A DNA stretch of 64,000 nucleotides from Escarpia spicata (taxonomy: Eukaryota > Annelida > Polychaeta > Sabellida > Siboglinidae). Numbering within the stretch: the stretch's first letter is position 1; each line of letters begins with the position of its first letter. Position numbers and translations under genes: made by a program. Below the pieces are notes generated by a model, which saw only the letters and a list, made by a program, of their open reading frames with translations, made no database searches and had not been told where the DNA came from. The stretch spans positions 10,518,229 to 10,582,228 of the forward strand of contig OZ023212.1 of the NCBI GenBank assembly GCA_963995525.1, written 5' to 3'. This document shows positions 10,201 through 19,329 of this stretch, piece after piece.

Positions 10201-12843
10201 CTCGTCCTTCCATGTTCCTGCACCCCGGATCGCATCCAGCTCTGCGTTGATGACATCACGCATTGAGGCTGCAGCGGCTGAAGTGGCTCGTGGGACATGT
10301 TGTAGGGACGGTCCCTGGAGCAGCAGACATCTTGCTTGACCTGCAACAGTCATGTGACTTAATGAGGTCAAAGGTCATGATCAAATGTAAAAATTCTCTG
10401 AATTAAATAAGTATAAATTACTGCATGCAGGGAGATATATTGAATAAATTCATAGGTACAATTCAATGTGTCGTCTTTAATAAATAGTAATTAATTTTTT
10501 AAATGGCTAGCTTGAATAGAATATTCAGCTGTAATCTTAAAATACTTAACATACCTCTACATACTTTAATAAACGGTACATAGCTATTAATCATGATAAT
10601 AACAAGCGAGCCAATGTTTATATGTGAGGGTTGTTTACACTGTTACATCAAAGCCACCGACAGTCCCAGTGCAGTTTTATATGTCTAATATGTAGGCTAT
10701 ACATACTATTTATAATAAACAGTTTTTAATGTTATATTTATAATAATAAAAATAACAATATTTATACATATCAGACCAGTTATAGAAAAAGTTGCGGTAA
10801 TTCTAATTTTTATAGTATGGAGCCACTATTTGCTACTCAGTGGAATTTCCATGACTGTTTTAGTCACTTCTTTTAATTGTGTAAAACTAACGAAATCTAT
10901 GTGATATTGTCACATTGTCTGGAATCAACTGACATGCCAATACACGCCACTTGGTACTATGAGTAAACACTGGAATAGCATCAACAACAATCACATTACC
11001 ATATTTAGGTGCTGGTCTTGGAGTCCGATTACAATAGCCAGGCCACAGAGTTTGCTCATTTCAAGACAGCGTTGCCTGATTAATAGGCACTTGCTTTTGA
11101 ATCACAAATACTTACAATCAAGTAATGCCCCACTGTAATTTATAAAGTTGCCACAAAGAAAAGAAGTCACCGGAGACGTATAATTACAACCGGATTGTCT
11201 AAGTCTGCCTATAAGTGAAGTTTGCATGCCTGCAAGAGCTATTTGTATGACTTTCCACAATAGAAATGGTTACTAATTTAAGCTTAGACATGTACGTAGG
11301 GTATTCTACATGTCTATGATTAAAGTTAGTAATTCCTTCACAATTTGGGTTTGATCAAGATATATTTTACGATAGTTGGAAATCTGACGTGTTAGAAAGT
11401 TGCGATACGATCATAGTATCCCATTCTTTAAATCAGAGATTTGACATACACAAACTCAACAATCTATACAAGAAAACAAATCAATATTATTGTTAAACAT
11501 AGTTAAAAAGCAATACATAAATACCCAAGGTTCAAGTACCTCCATGTTGTTATGAATTTCAACCATCAGGCAATTGGCTAGATCAGTCCTAGTTTTGTTT
11601 AGCACCAAACACCTTAAACCATAATCTTACATCTACCCAGCCAGCAACAAATCAACCACATCGATTATCACTATTACTGTATTTTTTTATCTCATAAACT
11701 TATGACAGTGACACCATATGGAGAAGTACTCCCCATCAATTCGCCCAGTTTATTATAATACCAGTAATATAACCAGGAAAGGTGACACAAGGTAACATTA
11801 TACAGAAATATTAATTTATATATCAGATCTAATCGTATATACTGTACTTCAGATTACTGATCAATCCATTGGTAATCATTGCCAGTATGGACTGGCTTAA
11901 GCCGAATTTTAAGACATGCCGTGGCCTCTAGCTAAGTCGTAAATACATATCATACTGTTTATGTCATGCTTGAATGAACTCCATTCAGTTGCGGACAATT
12001 ATAATGTCACCAGCGTTAGTCCAATAGATATTTGGGTAACGGAGCTTTGTAAGTGTAATGCAGTCAGTTGTTGTCAGATGAATTAAATAACAAACACGCT
12101 GCATTAATTATTCGTAGTCCAAGAAAAAAGCAGCATCACTAAATAACAACTTGAAATATGAGCTTTATGACCCGGTGTCATCGAGTGCATTAATGTAACC
12201 AGACGCGTCATTTTACAACCTTTTTACTACTAACTTTACTAAAGTTTAGTACTACCGGTAAGTCTTATGGCCAAAATGAAGCCACGCGGAACGGCGAATG
12301 TCTGCATCGGCTTCAAAGTTGCATGCGAGCTGGCCATGCTTCACTAAATCAAACTTCAAAAGCACAAAATCTTCTTACGCAACACAGTACTTTCTTGCAT
12401 CAGAAATCAGACTTGTGATTAACCAGAGGCATAACGTGCGCGTCATCATTCCACAAAACATTAGCGACAAGATGCCGAATTGCAAACTTTCGTCGGACAA
12501 ACCGAACATACTCTCGCCGAACCCCGTCCTTTTTACGGTATGTTTCACTATCAGCCAAACAATCTCTAAATTTAAACAAACTAAATCAGTCAACAATAGG
12601 TGATTAACTGCTAGTGTCAGTGCTAATTGAGACAAGACGCCAACGGGGTCTCTCTAGTCAAAACGCCGTTACATATATAATCGGTTTGTTAACTTTTGTC
12701 TTTGCCACATGGTATCTCAAGCATGACATTAATTTAGTGCGACGTACTCTAGTTGTAAACATCATCCCTTCTCTGCTAAGTAGTAAGTAGAGGAGCTGTA
12801 TTCGTCCCGACCGAGAATACTCACGACAGATTGCGCCTGCCAT
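2165..12843 (-). CDS. GCAT: Glycine C-acetyltransferase (2-amino-3-ketobutyrate CoA ligase), 3' end outside window
   Basis: PLP-dependent enzyme of the mitochondrial threonine-degradation pathway: 2-amino-3-oxobutanoate plus CoA gives glycine plus acetyl-CoA. Ten exons join in phase: 12825-12843, 10105-10340, 8482-8571, 7563-7782, 6638-6734, 5828-5914, 5027-5112, 3670-3881, 3071-3149 and 2165-2212 (1174 bp, about 391 codons). The protein reads colinearly with vertebrate GCAT. Visible landmarks are RGAGTWK and [10 protein letters not shown] near the N-terminus, [14 protein letters not shown], the cofactor-site motif VDESHATG, and [14 protein letters not shown] with the PLP lysine near residue 272, then [11 protein letters not shown] and [15 protein letters not shown]. 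The start is the ATG at 12843-12841, giving a basic, alanine-rich mitochondrial presequence. No final exon (roughly 30 residues) is found between 2164 and 1, so it probably lies beyond the window. All junctions are GT/AG. Exon calls are direct reading; family assignment is by remembered orthologues. Confidence 0.95.
3071..3149 (-). CDS. GCAT: GCAT exon 9
   Basis: Encodes [20 protein letters not shown] then FSEEML, the C-terminal small-domain start. Acceptor ACTCAG, donor GTAAGT, phase 0 to phase 1. Confidence 0.93.
3670..3881 (-). CDS. GCAT: GCAT exon 8
   Basis: Encodes [20 protein letters not shown], then [16 protein letters not shown] and a helical segment ending AGFTVL. Acceptor TTTGCAG, donor GTACGT. 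Confidence 0.95.
4183..4221. repeat. (CA)n/(TA)n microsatellite
   Basis: A short CA run passes into a TA run within GCAT intron 7. Confidence 0.8.
5027..5112 (-). CDS. GCAT: GCAT exon 7, PLP-lysine exon
   Basis: Encodes [18 protein letters not shown] followed by [11 protein letters not shown]; the Lys of LGKALGG is the Schiff-base lysine of the family. Acceptor AACAG, donor GTAAGC, phases 2 and 1. Confidence 0.95.
5828..5914 (-). CDS. GCAT: GCAT exon 6
   Basis: Encodes [14 protein letters not shown] followed by [15 protein letters not shown], with the Asp and His that contact the PLP ring. Acceptor TTTCAG, donor GTATGT. Confidence 0.95.
6110..6480 (-). mobile_element. Non-LTR retrotransposon C-terminal fragment
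   Basis: The minus strand reads, with interruptions, the [16 protein letters not shown] type tail typical of the C-terminus of RTE/Jockey-like reverse-transcriptase proteins. It lies in GCAT intron 5, is too short and degenerate to be functional, and its clade is not determinable. Confidence 0.45.
6638..6734 (-). CDS. GCAT: GCAT exon 5
   Basis: Encodes [20 protein letters not shown] followed by [13 protein letters not shown], matching the aminotransferase large-domain segment. Acceptor TTTTAG, donor GTTGGT, phases 1 and 2. Confidence 0.94.
6800..7290 (-). mobile_element. R2/NeSL-like LINE C-terminal fragment
   Basis: Minus-strand translation shows a C-x2-C...H-x4-C zinc-finger-like segment ([17 protein letters not shown]) followed by RGSQIKRH. 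This resembles the post-RT zinc finger of R2/NeSL-group LINEs. Further upstream pieces read [19 protein letters not shown]. In-frame stops show decay. It lies in GCAT intron 4. The group is inferred from the motif only. Confidence 0.5.
7563..7782 (-). CDS. GCAT: GCAT exon 4
   Basis: Begins [17 protein letters not shown] after acceptor CTGTAG and contains SCYDANAG and [17 protein letters not shown], which carries the active-site His. Ends in phase 1 at donor GTGAAG. Confidence 0.95.
8090..8269. mobile_element. 180-bp mariner-type MITE
   Basis: Imperfect terminal inverted repeats, TACAGTGGAAGCTC at the left and the reverse complement TACAGTGAAACTTC at the right, begin and end in TA, as expected for Tc1/mariner insertions. 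Non-coding, within GCAT intron 3. Confidence 0.55.
8482..8571 (-). CDS. GCAT: GCAT exon 3
   Basis: Thirty codons beginning SHPAIV and including [14 protein letters not shown], a hallmark of the family. Acceptor TTCCAG, donor GTGTGT, phase 0 at both ends. Confidence 0.95.
9376..9884. repeat. 11-bp minisatellite in GCAT intron 2
   Basis: About 45 tandem copies of an 11-bp unit AGTGAGGGAGC, with the last base often alternating C and G (a 22-bp higher order). Because 11 is not a multiple of 3 and the unit lacks minus-strand stops, all three minus frames stay open and encode the same 11-residue S/L/T/P-rich peptide. These ORFs are an artefact of the repeat and are not annotated as genes. Confidence 0.9.
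10105..10340 (-). CDS. GCAT: GCAT exon 2
   Basis: Follows acceptor TGTTGCAG and ends at CTATCT before donor GTGAGT. It encodes the rest of the presequence, then the start of the mature enzyme with [14 protein letters not shown] and [11 protein letters not shown]. An in-frame ATG upstream of the acceptor is intronic and is not taken as the start. Confidence 0.93.
10341..12824 (-). other. GCAT intron 1
   Basis: AT-rich, with no recognised coding sequence. An imperfect stem-loop with arms of about 25 nt lies near 11271-11333. Short ORFs on both strands near 12298-12635 overlap one another and show no family resemblance. Confidence 0.5.
12825..12843 (-). CDS. GCAT: GCAT exon 1 (19-bp coding part)
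   Basis: Encodes M-A-G-A-I-C plus the first base of an Arg codon, followed by donor GTGAGT. Phase 1 matches exon 2 exactly. The ATG context is AACAATGGC and it sits at the edge of a CpG-rich stretch. The join across a 2.48-kb intron is inferred from phase and from the resulting presequence. Confidence 0.75.
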
Positions 12844-13120
12844 TGTTTTTCGTCTGATCTCTAGCCGGAGCTGTCGCGCGCTAAACTCTGCCCGTCGCGG
12901 CGACTATTCTGCAAATGCCCTCGACAAATGACAGTACGTCGTGCGTCTGTCTATATGTGCGTCATTTAGAGCACTTTTCGATCTGTCAGAACGCGTCAAG
13001 ACCGCGTCTCACACGACGGGAGTGGCATGCAGGCAGGTAAACAGGCAACACAACAAACATTTATCTTTATGATTCTACAGTGTCATCTGTCATTTACCGC
13101 GCCACTCGTCAACATATTAC
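12844..13120 (-). promoter_or_regulatory. CpG-rich GCAT promoter region
   Basis: Immediately upstream of the GCAT ATG the sequence is rich in CG dinucleotides (GTCGCGCGC, GTCGCGGCGAC, AACGCGTCAAGACCGCG), in contrast to AT-rich flanks. No clear TATA box is seen. Promoter function is inferred from position and composition. Confidence 0.5.
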
Positions 13121-13558
13121 TCACTATGTTTTTTTATATGTTTATGTGAAGTAGTGTAGGTTATAATGGAGATATCCAGAATATGACGTCACAATCAGAG
13201 AAAGCCCTGATTGTTTGTGCTACCTCCGTCAAACTTGGTTTTACGAGCAATGTTTACATTAGACCCAAATGCTTTAACTAGGCCCACAAGAAGAACATAC
13301 AACAGGCATTTGCCAGATTAATCTTTCCCGTAAACAAATTTGGGTGTTTATAATTTTTTTGATCTAATAAAAATTCCAGTTGTGGGATTTGCCTGGCGAT
13401 CCATGCCTTAGTTGCCATAAAGTGGTTATATGTGAACAATTCAAGAGAATATTGCACCTCCACACACGTACTCACGCACACCAACACACTTGAACACAAG
13501 CACGCACCCACGCACACGCACACAGGAAACGATAGGAAGCTAAGGAGGATAGGCAATA
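13121..13558. other. No gene recognised; CA-rich stretch
   Basis: Unique-looking sequence with a degenerate CACACG-rich run at about 13460-13525. It lies just beyond the 3' end of the LINE fragment on the minus strand and may be its simple-repeat tail. Confidence 0.4.
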
Positions 13559-14990
13559 TTAAAAAGATAGGTTTTTTAGACGACGGCGAAATGAAACTAT
13601 ATTTCCTTCTAGTTTAACGCTGACAGAAAGTGAATTCCACAGAGTTGGTGCGGCAACTGAGAAGGCTCGAATTCCAGCATTCGTCTTCACTCGGGGAATG
13701 AAAAGAAGATTATAACTGGTCGACCGTAGCTGTCTGGGATTTCTTGCTGGAGTGAGCATCGAATGTGGATATGCAGGTCGTTTGATGAAAGGGCTTAGCC
13801 TTAATTGATAGGCAATTATACAAATCTTGAAAATAATCCAATATCGCACAAGGAGCCAATGCAGCTAGTGATTTCAGAAGCGGCACTGAGCGAGAAAAAC
13901 GAGGAGAAGGCGTGCATGATTACCCTTACCAAACAATTTTGGACACGTTGAAGTTTTGTTATATCCTTGCTTGCAATATTATAAAGGAGATAATTGCAGT
14001 AGTCGAGTCTGCTGCTTACAAGAGCTGTTGCGATAGTTTTAGCGACGGAAAGTGAGATATCCCGGCGAATATCGTGGATATGGTCGAAACACGTTTTGGA
14101 TATGTGGTGCTTAAAATTGAAGTTTTAATCAAATGTTACTTCGAGATCCTGCGCTGAGGCGGCTGGTGTGATATTTTGACTCATGATGCTTGTTGGGAAA
14201 ATGCTATGAAGTTTACCACGCTGCTTTGGAGTACCAATTATAATAAATTCAGTTTTGCCTGCATTTAACTTTAATTTGCTGTCATTCATCCAATGGAAGA
14301 TATCTTGGAGACAATCGCTGAGCTAGTTTAGGAGCGATTTGTATATGGTGTAGCCAAAGAAATGTAGATCTCTGTGACATCTGCATAATAGTGATGATTT
14401 AAGTTATGAGTTTGGCCGGATAACAGAGCTTAGTGGCGTAGTCTAGAGCGTGAAAACCAAAGGCTTAAGAACAGAACCCCCGGGACACCACATGAAGTGA
14501 GCAGTATGACTGAAAAAACTATTACCTATGTTTATGGCTTGGTGTCTGTCAGTTAGGTATGAAGAAAACCAGCTCAAAACAGTGCCCGATATACCGTAGC
14601 ACGTTGATGAACGTTTAATGAGAATGTTGTGATCAATGGTATCAAACGCGGCAGACAGATCAAGCAGGGTGAGTGCGGTTACTTTGCCTCTATCGATGTT
14701 TAGGTTAATGTCATTGTGCACTTTTAAAAGACCAGTTTCTGTGGAATGAAATTGTTTGTTTGCAGATTGCAACACATTAGATAAGTTATGTGTGCCGATG
14801 TGAGACATTAGACGGTTTGCCACAACCTTTTCAAGTATTTTGGAAATAAAGCAGAGGTTGGAAATGGGTCTATAACGTACCGTTTAAAAATTAGGTCTTC
14901 TTTAGGTATATAGAGATGTCTTCGAAAGAACTGGGTTTACATGGGCGTATTTAAGATCATCAGGAAGAAAGCCAGAGCACAGTGTCACAT
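13559..14990 (-). mobile_element. CR1/L2-like LINE fragment (RT domain to C-terminus)
   Basis: Minus-strand pieces appear in the expected order. 14823-14443 contains LLDLSAAFDTIDHNILI and a degraded G-x-S-V-L-x-P-L segment. Near 14400 is YYAD, the degraded YADD catalytic box, and then LKLNAGKTEFIIIG. 13849-13559 ends with AFSVAAPTLWNSL and FRRRLKNLSF, the usual C-terminus of CR1/L2/Jockey-type RTs. Several stops and frameshifts make it non-functional. The 5' portion is absent. Confidence 0.85.
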
Positions 14991-15291
14991 TTATGATATC
15001 TGTTATTGGTATGAGTCACTGTGGCCGGGAATTGATCGAGATCACAGGATTTATTTGGGGAGGACATAATTATATTTTCTCACTTATTCGTCAACTGTGG
15101 CAGGTTCAAACGATGCAAGTTCAGAATTTACTTGTGGAGAGTCGGCATTTACAATACTTGAAGTGTGACCTGGGAAAGCAGAACGGATAAGACTGATTTT
15201 GTCCTTGAAATGACTATAGAGAACGAGTCACACAAATATTTGATTGATGCATGATTTGGTAGGGATGGAGCAGGCCGCTGTGTAAAATTGT
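14991..15291. other. No gene recognised
   Basis: About 300 bp between the LINE fragment and the DIRS-like element, with only short unsupported ORFs. Confidence 0.4.
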
Positions 15292-15523
15292 ATTTATGCA
15301 GAAGGAACAACGCAAGTCAGGTATTGATTGAATTAGGCCAAATTAATGACATGCAATTTTATTGACTGTATTGTTACATACACATCCATTGTGACAACGA
15401 CAGCAAGCATGCCGGCCCCTGACGGCTAAGCACTACTGTCTACTACGTACAATTCATCATATGTGTGTGGGTCACTCCACCAATATATACACTATTCACC
15501 ACATGTGTGGGGGTCACTCCGCC
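15292..15523. repeat. Split direct repeat copy B2
   Basis: 232 bp identical to 15862-16093 (offset 570), starting ATTTATGCAGAAGG and ending GGTCACTCCGCC. Confidence 0.9.
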
Positions 15524-15861
15524 CTGCTAAAAGTCACCCACTGTTAAAGGGGAGGGAGGGTGGGAATTCTAAACTTGATCAATAATATTACACGAACACA
15601 CTCATCTAGCATACAGCGCAACTACATTCTAACTACATAAATCGAAATCCAAATAAGCTGAATAAACGCTGTAAATACTCCCCAATAATTTTGAATGAAT
15701 GAGGTCGATCCCGCTGCTGCTATTGCTTAAATACTGGTGTCTAACGCGCATGCGCGAGTCGCATAGCCTCGTAACCAAACATGTTATGAGCCAATAGCTA
15801 CGCTGCATGTGTTGTTACTTCCACATAAAACGTAGTATGTCCCCGTTGTTTACATACATTC

Positions 15862-16093
15862 ATTTATGCAGAAGGAACAACGCAAGTCAGGTATTGATTG
15901 AATTAGGCCAAATTAATGACATGCAATTTTATTGACTGTATTGTTACATACACATCCATTGTGACAACGACAGCAAGCATGCCGGCCCCTGACGGCTAAG
16001 CACTACTGTCTACTACGTACAATTCATCATATGTGTGTGGGTCACTCCACCAATATATACACTATTCACCACATGTGTGGGGGTCACTCCGCC
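15862..16093. repeat. Split direct repeat copy B1
   Basis: Second copy of the 232-bp repeat. The 338 bp between the copies (15524-15861) would be A2 in the DIRS model; no A1 partner was found in the window. Confidence 0.9.
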
Positions 16094-16139
16094 ACCAGGT
16101 CACCCCAACTATACAATGTGACCGACCCCCACCAAACCG

Positions 16140-16600
16140 TTTGGTCAACCCCGCCACTGTCAGGGCTGCCATAACATCCTACTAGGGTATACGCATACTA
16201 TGAGCAAATAATCAAGCATAAATCATGATATCTGAAGAAATCTGCCACTGTCAGTCTAAGCTTACCTGTTGCCATACACTACTAGGGCCATACATAGAGC
16301 TGCATCATTCATAAATGTTGAAATATTAGCTTTTGGCTCCGCCACTGTCAGAGCCTAAGCCATATCTCACTACTAGTGCATTCCTAACTATTGAAACATT
16401 AGCTTTTGGCTCCGCCACTGTCAGAGCCTAAGCCATATCTCACTACTAGGGCATTCATAAATGTTGAAATAGTAGCTTTTGGCTCCGCCACTGCCAGAGC
16501 CTAAGCTATATATATATATACACCAACCTGCTTTATGTCACAGACGACATACATAGAGACTCCGCCACTGTCAGAGTCTCCGGTACATCTCCCGAAACCA
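16140..16600. repeat. 73-bp tandem repeats 3' of the recombinase ORF
   Basis: Diverged copies start with CTCCGCCACTGTCAG at about 16336, 16409 and 16482, with more degenerate copies on both sides. Probably part of the element's 3' untranslated region. Confidence 0.7.
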
Positions 16601-16620
16601 TAAACCAGATTAGTTGTTTC

Positions 16621-17268
16621 TTATGAAATACGAATATACTTCCTAAAGGCATCTGACGCCCATCTACCTGCAGCTCTAATCTGAGCATCCGATTCGCCCC
16701 TTAATGCAGCTGATGTTGCTGCCCCAATTCTAAAGCTATGCCCTTTGAAAACCTTAGTACTTAAACCACAAAACTCGAGCAGCCGCTTCAACAGTATATC
16801 AAACTCGCGTCGCAGCATCGGAAAACCATCTGCATATGAAAATAGTGAAGCCCCATCTGTACCTCTTAATACAAGAAATTCTCTGAGCAACTTAGCTGGA
16901 TATATTGCAGTACCAATCATACACTGCCCATCTACCTGCAATGACTGAGGGCCATGTCTACTGCTGTGTTTAAAATGTCGAAAAGAAATGGTGATCAAAT
17001 CCCCATTCAAAGCTATATCTCTGAGCTGCAGGCAACCTTGCATCATTTTGTTAGAACGGGGGACCATCTCCCCTACCCGTAAGTAGGCCCTAAATGCGAG
17101 GACCATCATAGCTGTTAACATGGTACGATTATAATGTGACGTAACTACATGTGGCAGTGCGCTAATTAGACGAACTAGTATTGGCTGTGTTACAGGCAAT
17201 CTGACATCAGACACCGTTCCAAGGTTTTGTGCCCCTGTTAAAAGCTTGGCAACAATATGCATTTCCAT
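16621..17268 (-). CDS. Tyrosine recombinase (YR), catalytic domain
   Basis: A 215-codon ORF with the tyrosine-recombinase signature. It has Arg in AYLRVGEM, the H-x-x-R box in GHSFRIGAAT, the following GRWASDAF, and the nucleophile Tyr in RKYIRIS close to the C-terminus. All four catalytic positions are intact, so the domain could still fold. Full-length DIRS or Crypton recombinases usually carry an additional N-terminal core-binding region, so this ORF is probably truncated or is the last exon of a longer protein; an AG acceptor-like site lies just before the ATG. The product would join DNA circles or cDNA into the genome without making a target duplication. It reads away from the Ty3 remnant on its 5' side. 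Confidence 0.8.
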   Translation of the reverse strand: MEMHIVAKLLTGAQNLGTVSDVRLPVTQPILVRLISALPHVVTSHYNRTMLTAMMVLAFRAYLRVGEMVPRSNKMMQGCLQLRDIALNGDLITISFRHFKHSSRHGPQSLQVDGQCMIGTAIYPAKLLREFLVLRGTDGASLFSYADGFPMLRREFDILLKRLLEFCGLSTKVFKGHSFRIGAATSAALRGESDAQIRAAGRWASDAFRKYIRIS

Positions 17269-17374
17269 AGCTGATGTGAACTATCAGAGTTATTGGAGAC
17301 CATATTTGTGTAATAATCCGATTTTGCTTTGGCCATTTGTCTGTTGCAGTAGTGACATTTTATTTGTTCTGTTT

Positions 17375-17505
17375 TGTGACAGTCTCTGACAAGTACATAC
17401 TACTTAGTACTTGAACGTATAACAAAACACTTTATTGTGAGCGACCGGCAATGCCCACTGCCCTGGTCGCCAGGTGGTAGCACCAATCACAGACTACTCG
17501 TGACA
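17375..17505 (-). repeat. Putative 3' LTR of the minus-strand Ty3/gypsy remnant
   Basis: Starts TGTCACGAGTAG directly after a polypurine tract and ends near GACTGTCACA, with an AATAAA in the middle. No partner LTR is present, so the boundaries are inferred. Confidence 0.5.
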
Positions 17506-17566
17506 TCTCCCCCTACTAGCATTTAAAATGAACTTTACCTGCATGCCACATATGTTACTCTTCTTT

Positions 17567-17741
17567 AACACCACACTGTGGCAACAGTGTCACTCTTCTT
17601 TAACACCACACTGTGGCAACAGTGTCACTCTTCTTTAACACCACACTGTGGCAACAGTGTCACTCTTCTTTAACACCACACTGTGGCAACAGTGTCACTC
17701 TTCTTTAACACCACACTGTGGCAACAGTGTCACTCTTCGTT
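17567..17741. repeat. Five 35-bp tandem repeats
   Basis: Near-identical copies of ACTCTTCTTTAACACCACAC plus 15 more bases. Each unit contains a 7-bp inverted repeat ACACTGT/ACAGTGT around GGCA. Located between the integrase C-terminus and the polypurine tract. Confidence 0.9.
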
Positions 17742-18390
17742 ACTCTTCAATAAGTAGCACAGGTCTGATTGTTGACCTATTTGATTGACGCAGCACTGGA
17801 CTGGTGGACGCTGGAGACTGGTCCAATGGCGCCTCGCCTGTAACTGAGTAAGACTCTCGGCCGGGTTCGAAGACACAACCGTCGGTTGAGGCTGAACTAC
17901 CCTTGTCATAGGAACACTAGGCTGTGCTCTTGGTGACTGCGGCACAACTCGCAAATGACATCTATTTCGACGGTACACGCCATATTCGATGTGGACTGTA
18001 CATGTATGACCGTGGCGTGTCGACCGGCCCCATCGGTTGACACCTTTATTCGTCCAACTCTTCTCAATGTTCGGCCTGACCCTTACTGTATCCCCTGGGG
18101 CCTGTGGCGGTAGTGGACGTACCCCACGACGTGGTGTCGGTTATGGTTGCGCCAATATGACAGTTTAGTGTCAAAATCCTTCTGACGCACCAGGACTGAG
18201 TTGGGCCATCTTGAGTGCAGATGGTAGGGTTGGCAGGGTCGTACGGATATGACGGCCCATCATCAGTTGTGCGTGACTGCATCGTGTGGCGGCGATCACT
18301 GTGTCCCTGTAGACCATCAGGCCCAGCCAAGGATCATCCTGTTTGAGAATCCTTTTGGCCGTTTGCACAGCTCGCTCGGCTTCACATCAA

Positions 18391-18571
18391 GACACAATAA
18401 ATTACTTCCCAGTTCATACAACCACAGCAACACACAATGCATTACTTCCCAGTTCACAGCTACAACCACAGCAACACACAATACATCACTTCCCAGTTCA
18501 TACAACCACAGCAACACACAATACATCATTTCTCAGTTCATACAACCACAGCAATACACGATATATTACTA
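18391..18571. repeat. Minisatellite, about 42-bp unit
   Basis: Four to five copies built around TTCCCAGTTCATACAACCAC and AGCAACACACAATACATCA. It marks the break point of the Ty3 remnant. Confidence 0.85.
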
Positions 18572-19007
18572 TCCAACACAATTTTGTGTGGTTTTAAAGC
18601 TATTTTACAGTAACCACAATGTTTGTTTTCAATGTATTTATTAACTGGATTTAACTTATTATTATCTTAGCTTAGTTTGATTGGTTTTAACTTAAACTAA
18701 TGTACTCAATTTACCTAGATTTTTCTTACACATTTTACATTGGCGCCACCTCTGAGCTGGTTTAAATCCAGATATACAGTACACTATAAATGCCTAATTC
18801 ATTACATATGAAATATAATATTGTCTATGGCTCCAAGTTATCGTTAGACTGGAAGAAATAAACTTACTTTGTTTAAACATTTGCTCTAAAGTAAGTTTAT
18901 TTCTTGGTGTTTAAATTCCTATTTCATTACATCTGTGACTGCACTGGCGTGACGTCCTACGTGTCTGCATAATATCTAGTAACCCTGGTAGCACATTTAT
19001 CTAGGTG
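18572..19007. other. No gene; 18-bp hairpin
   Basis: AT-rich sequence containing a perfect inverted repeat, AAGAAATAAACTTACTTT at 18853-18870 and its complement at 18888-18905, with a 17-nt loop that starts with GTTTAAAC. Confidence 0.6.
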
Positions 19008-19012
19008 CATAT

Positions 19013-19212
19013 TGACATAGTAATGTTATTTAATTTGTTTATGCGTTTGGCAGTTCTGCAGATGTATTAGTGAATTTGACTGTTCTGCAGTTTAGCTGCT
19101 CTACCATGATATTATTGTAACAGCTCAGTGCAGTTGCACTTTGAGAATGAGTTGAACTTTTATGTTGATTAAAGCCTACAACTAGGCCTAACGACTTTGT
19201 GTTATTACATCA
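19013..19212 (+). repeat. 5' LTR
   Basis: Begins TGACATAGTAATG and ends ATTACATCA (TG...CA). An ATTAAA at about 19168-19173 could serve as polyadenylation signal. The partner is 22920-23119. Confidence 0.93.
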
Positions 19213-19239
19213 ATTTAATCAACATAAAAGTTCAACTCA
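19148..19239 (+). promoter_or_regulatory. Fold-back primer-site signal of the Ty3 element
   Basis: LTR bases 19148-19173 (starting TGAGTTGAAC) are a perfect 26-bp reverse complement of 19214-19239, which begins one base after the 5' LTR, where a tRNA primer site is expected. The 40-nt gap contains the end of U5. Self-primed reverse transcription, as in the Tf1/sushi group, is the natural inference. I recognise no tRNA 3' end in this region. Confidence 0.7.
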
Positions 19240-19329
19240 ACTAATATGTACTTGGGCAACTCCAATCGTGGACTCGCTGGCCTTCGGCAATCATTCTACT
19301 GAGCGATAATCAGGCGATTACTTCGCCCA

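Larger units (their letters stand above)
15292..17270 (-). mobile_element. DIRS/Ngaro-like tyrosine-recombinase retroelement, 5'-truncated
   Basis: Read on the minus strand, the order is recombinase ORF (17268-16621), a 73-bp tandem-repeat zone (about 16600-16140), then repeat B1 (16093-15862), segment A2 (15861-15524) and repeat B2 (15523-15292). B1 and B2 are identical over 232 bp by eye. This ORF-B1-A2-B2 order is the 3' half of the split-direct-repeat layout known for Ngaro/PAT-type DIRS elements. A1, gag and RT-RNase H would lie upstream and are missing, replaced by another element. Family assignment is inference from the recombinase plus repeat order; a Crypton-like source is the alternative. 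Confidence 0.65.
17375..18390 (-). mobile_element. 3' end of a Ty3/gypsy element (integrase C-terminus, tandem repeats, LTR)
   Basis: On the minus strand the remnant begins with integrase sequence: [20 protein letters not shown] and [14 protein letters not shown] at 18368-18171. Then, after frameshifts, come a RVRPNIEKSWTNKGV-type C-terminal domain and EYGVYRRNRCHLRVVPQSP (down to about 17730). Five 35-bp tandem repeats follow (17567-17741), then a purine tract AGTAGGGGGAGA and a putative 131-bp LTR at 17505-17375 with AATAAA. The 5' part is lost at the minisatellite near 18390. Multiple frameshifts mean it is dead. Confidence 0.75.

Noticed and set aside
10341..10371. Upstream in-frame ATG as GCAT start
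   Set aside because: It precedes a good TTGCAG acceptor, and the exon at 12825-12843 gives an exact phase match and a better presequence.
17567..17741. CRISPR-like array
   Set aside because: The repeats are directly abutting with no unique spacers, and the sequence is an animal genome within a Ty3 remnant.
18249..18644. Plus-strand ORFs over 18.25-18.64 kb
   Set aside because: They combine the antisense of an integrase fragment with a minisatellite.
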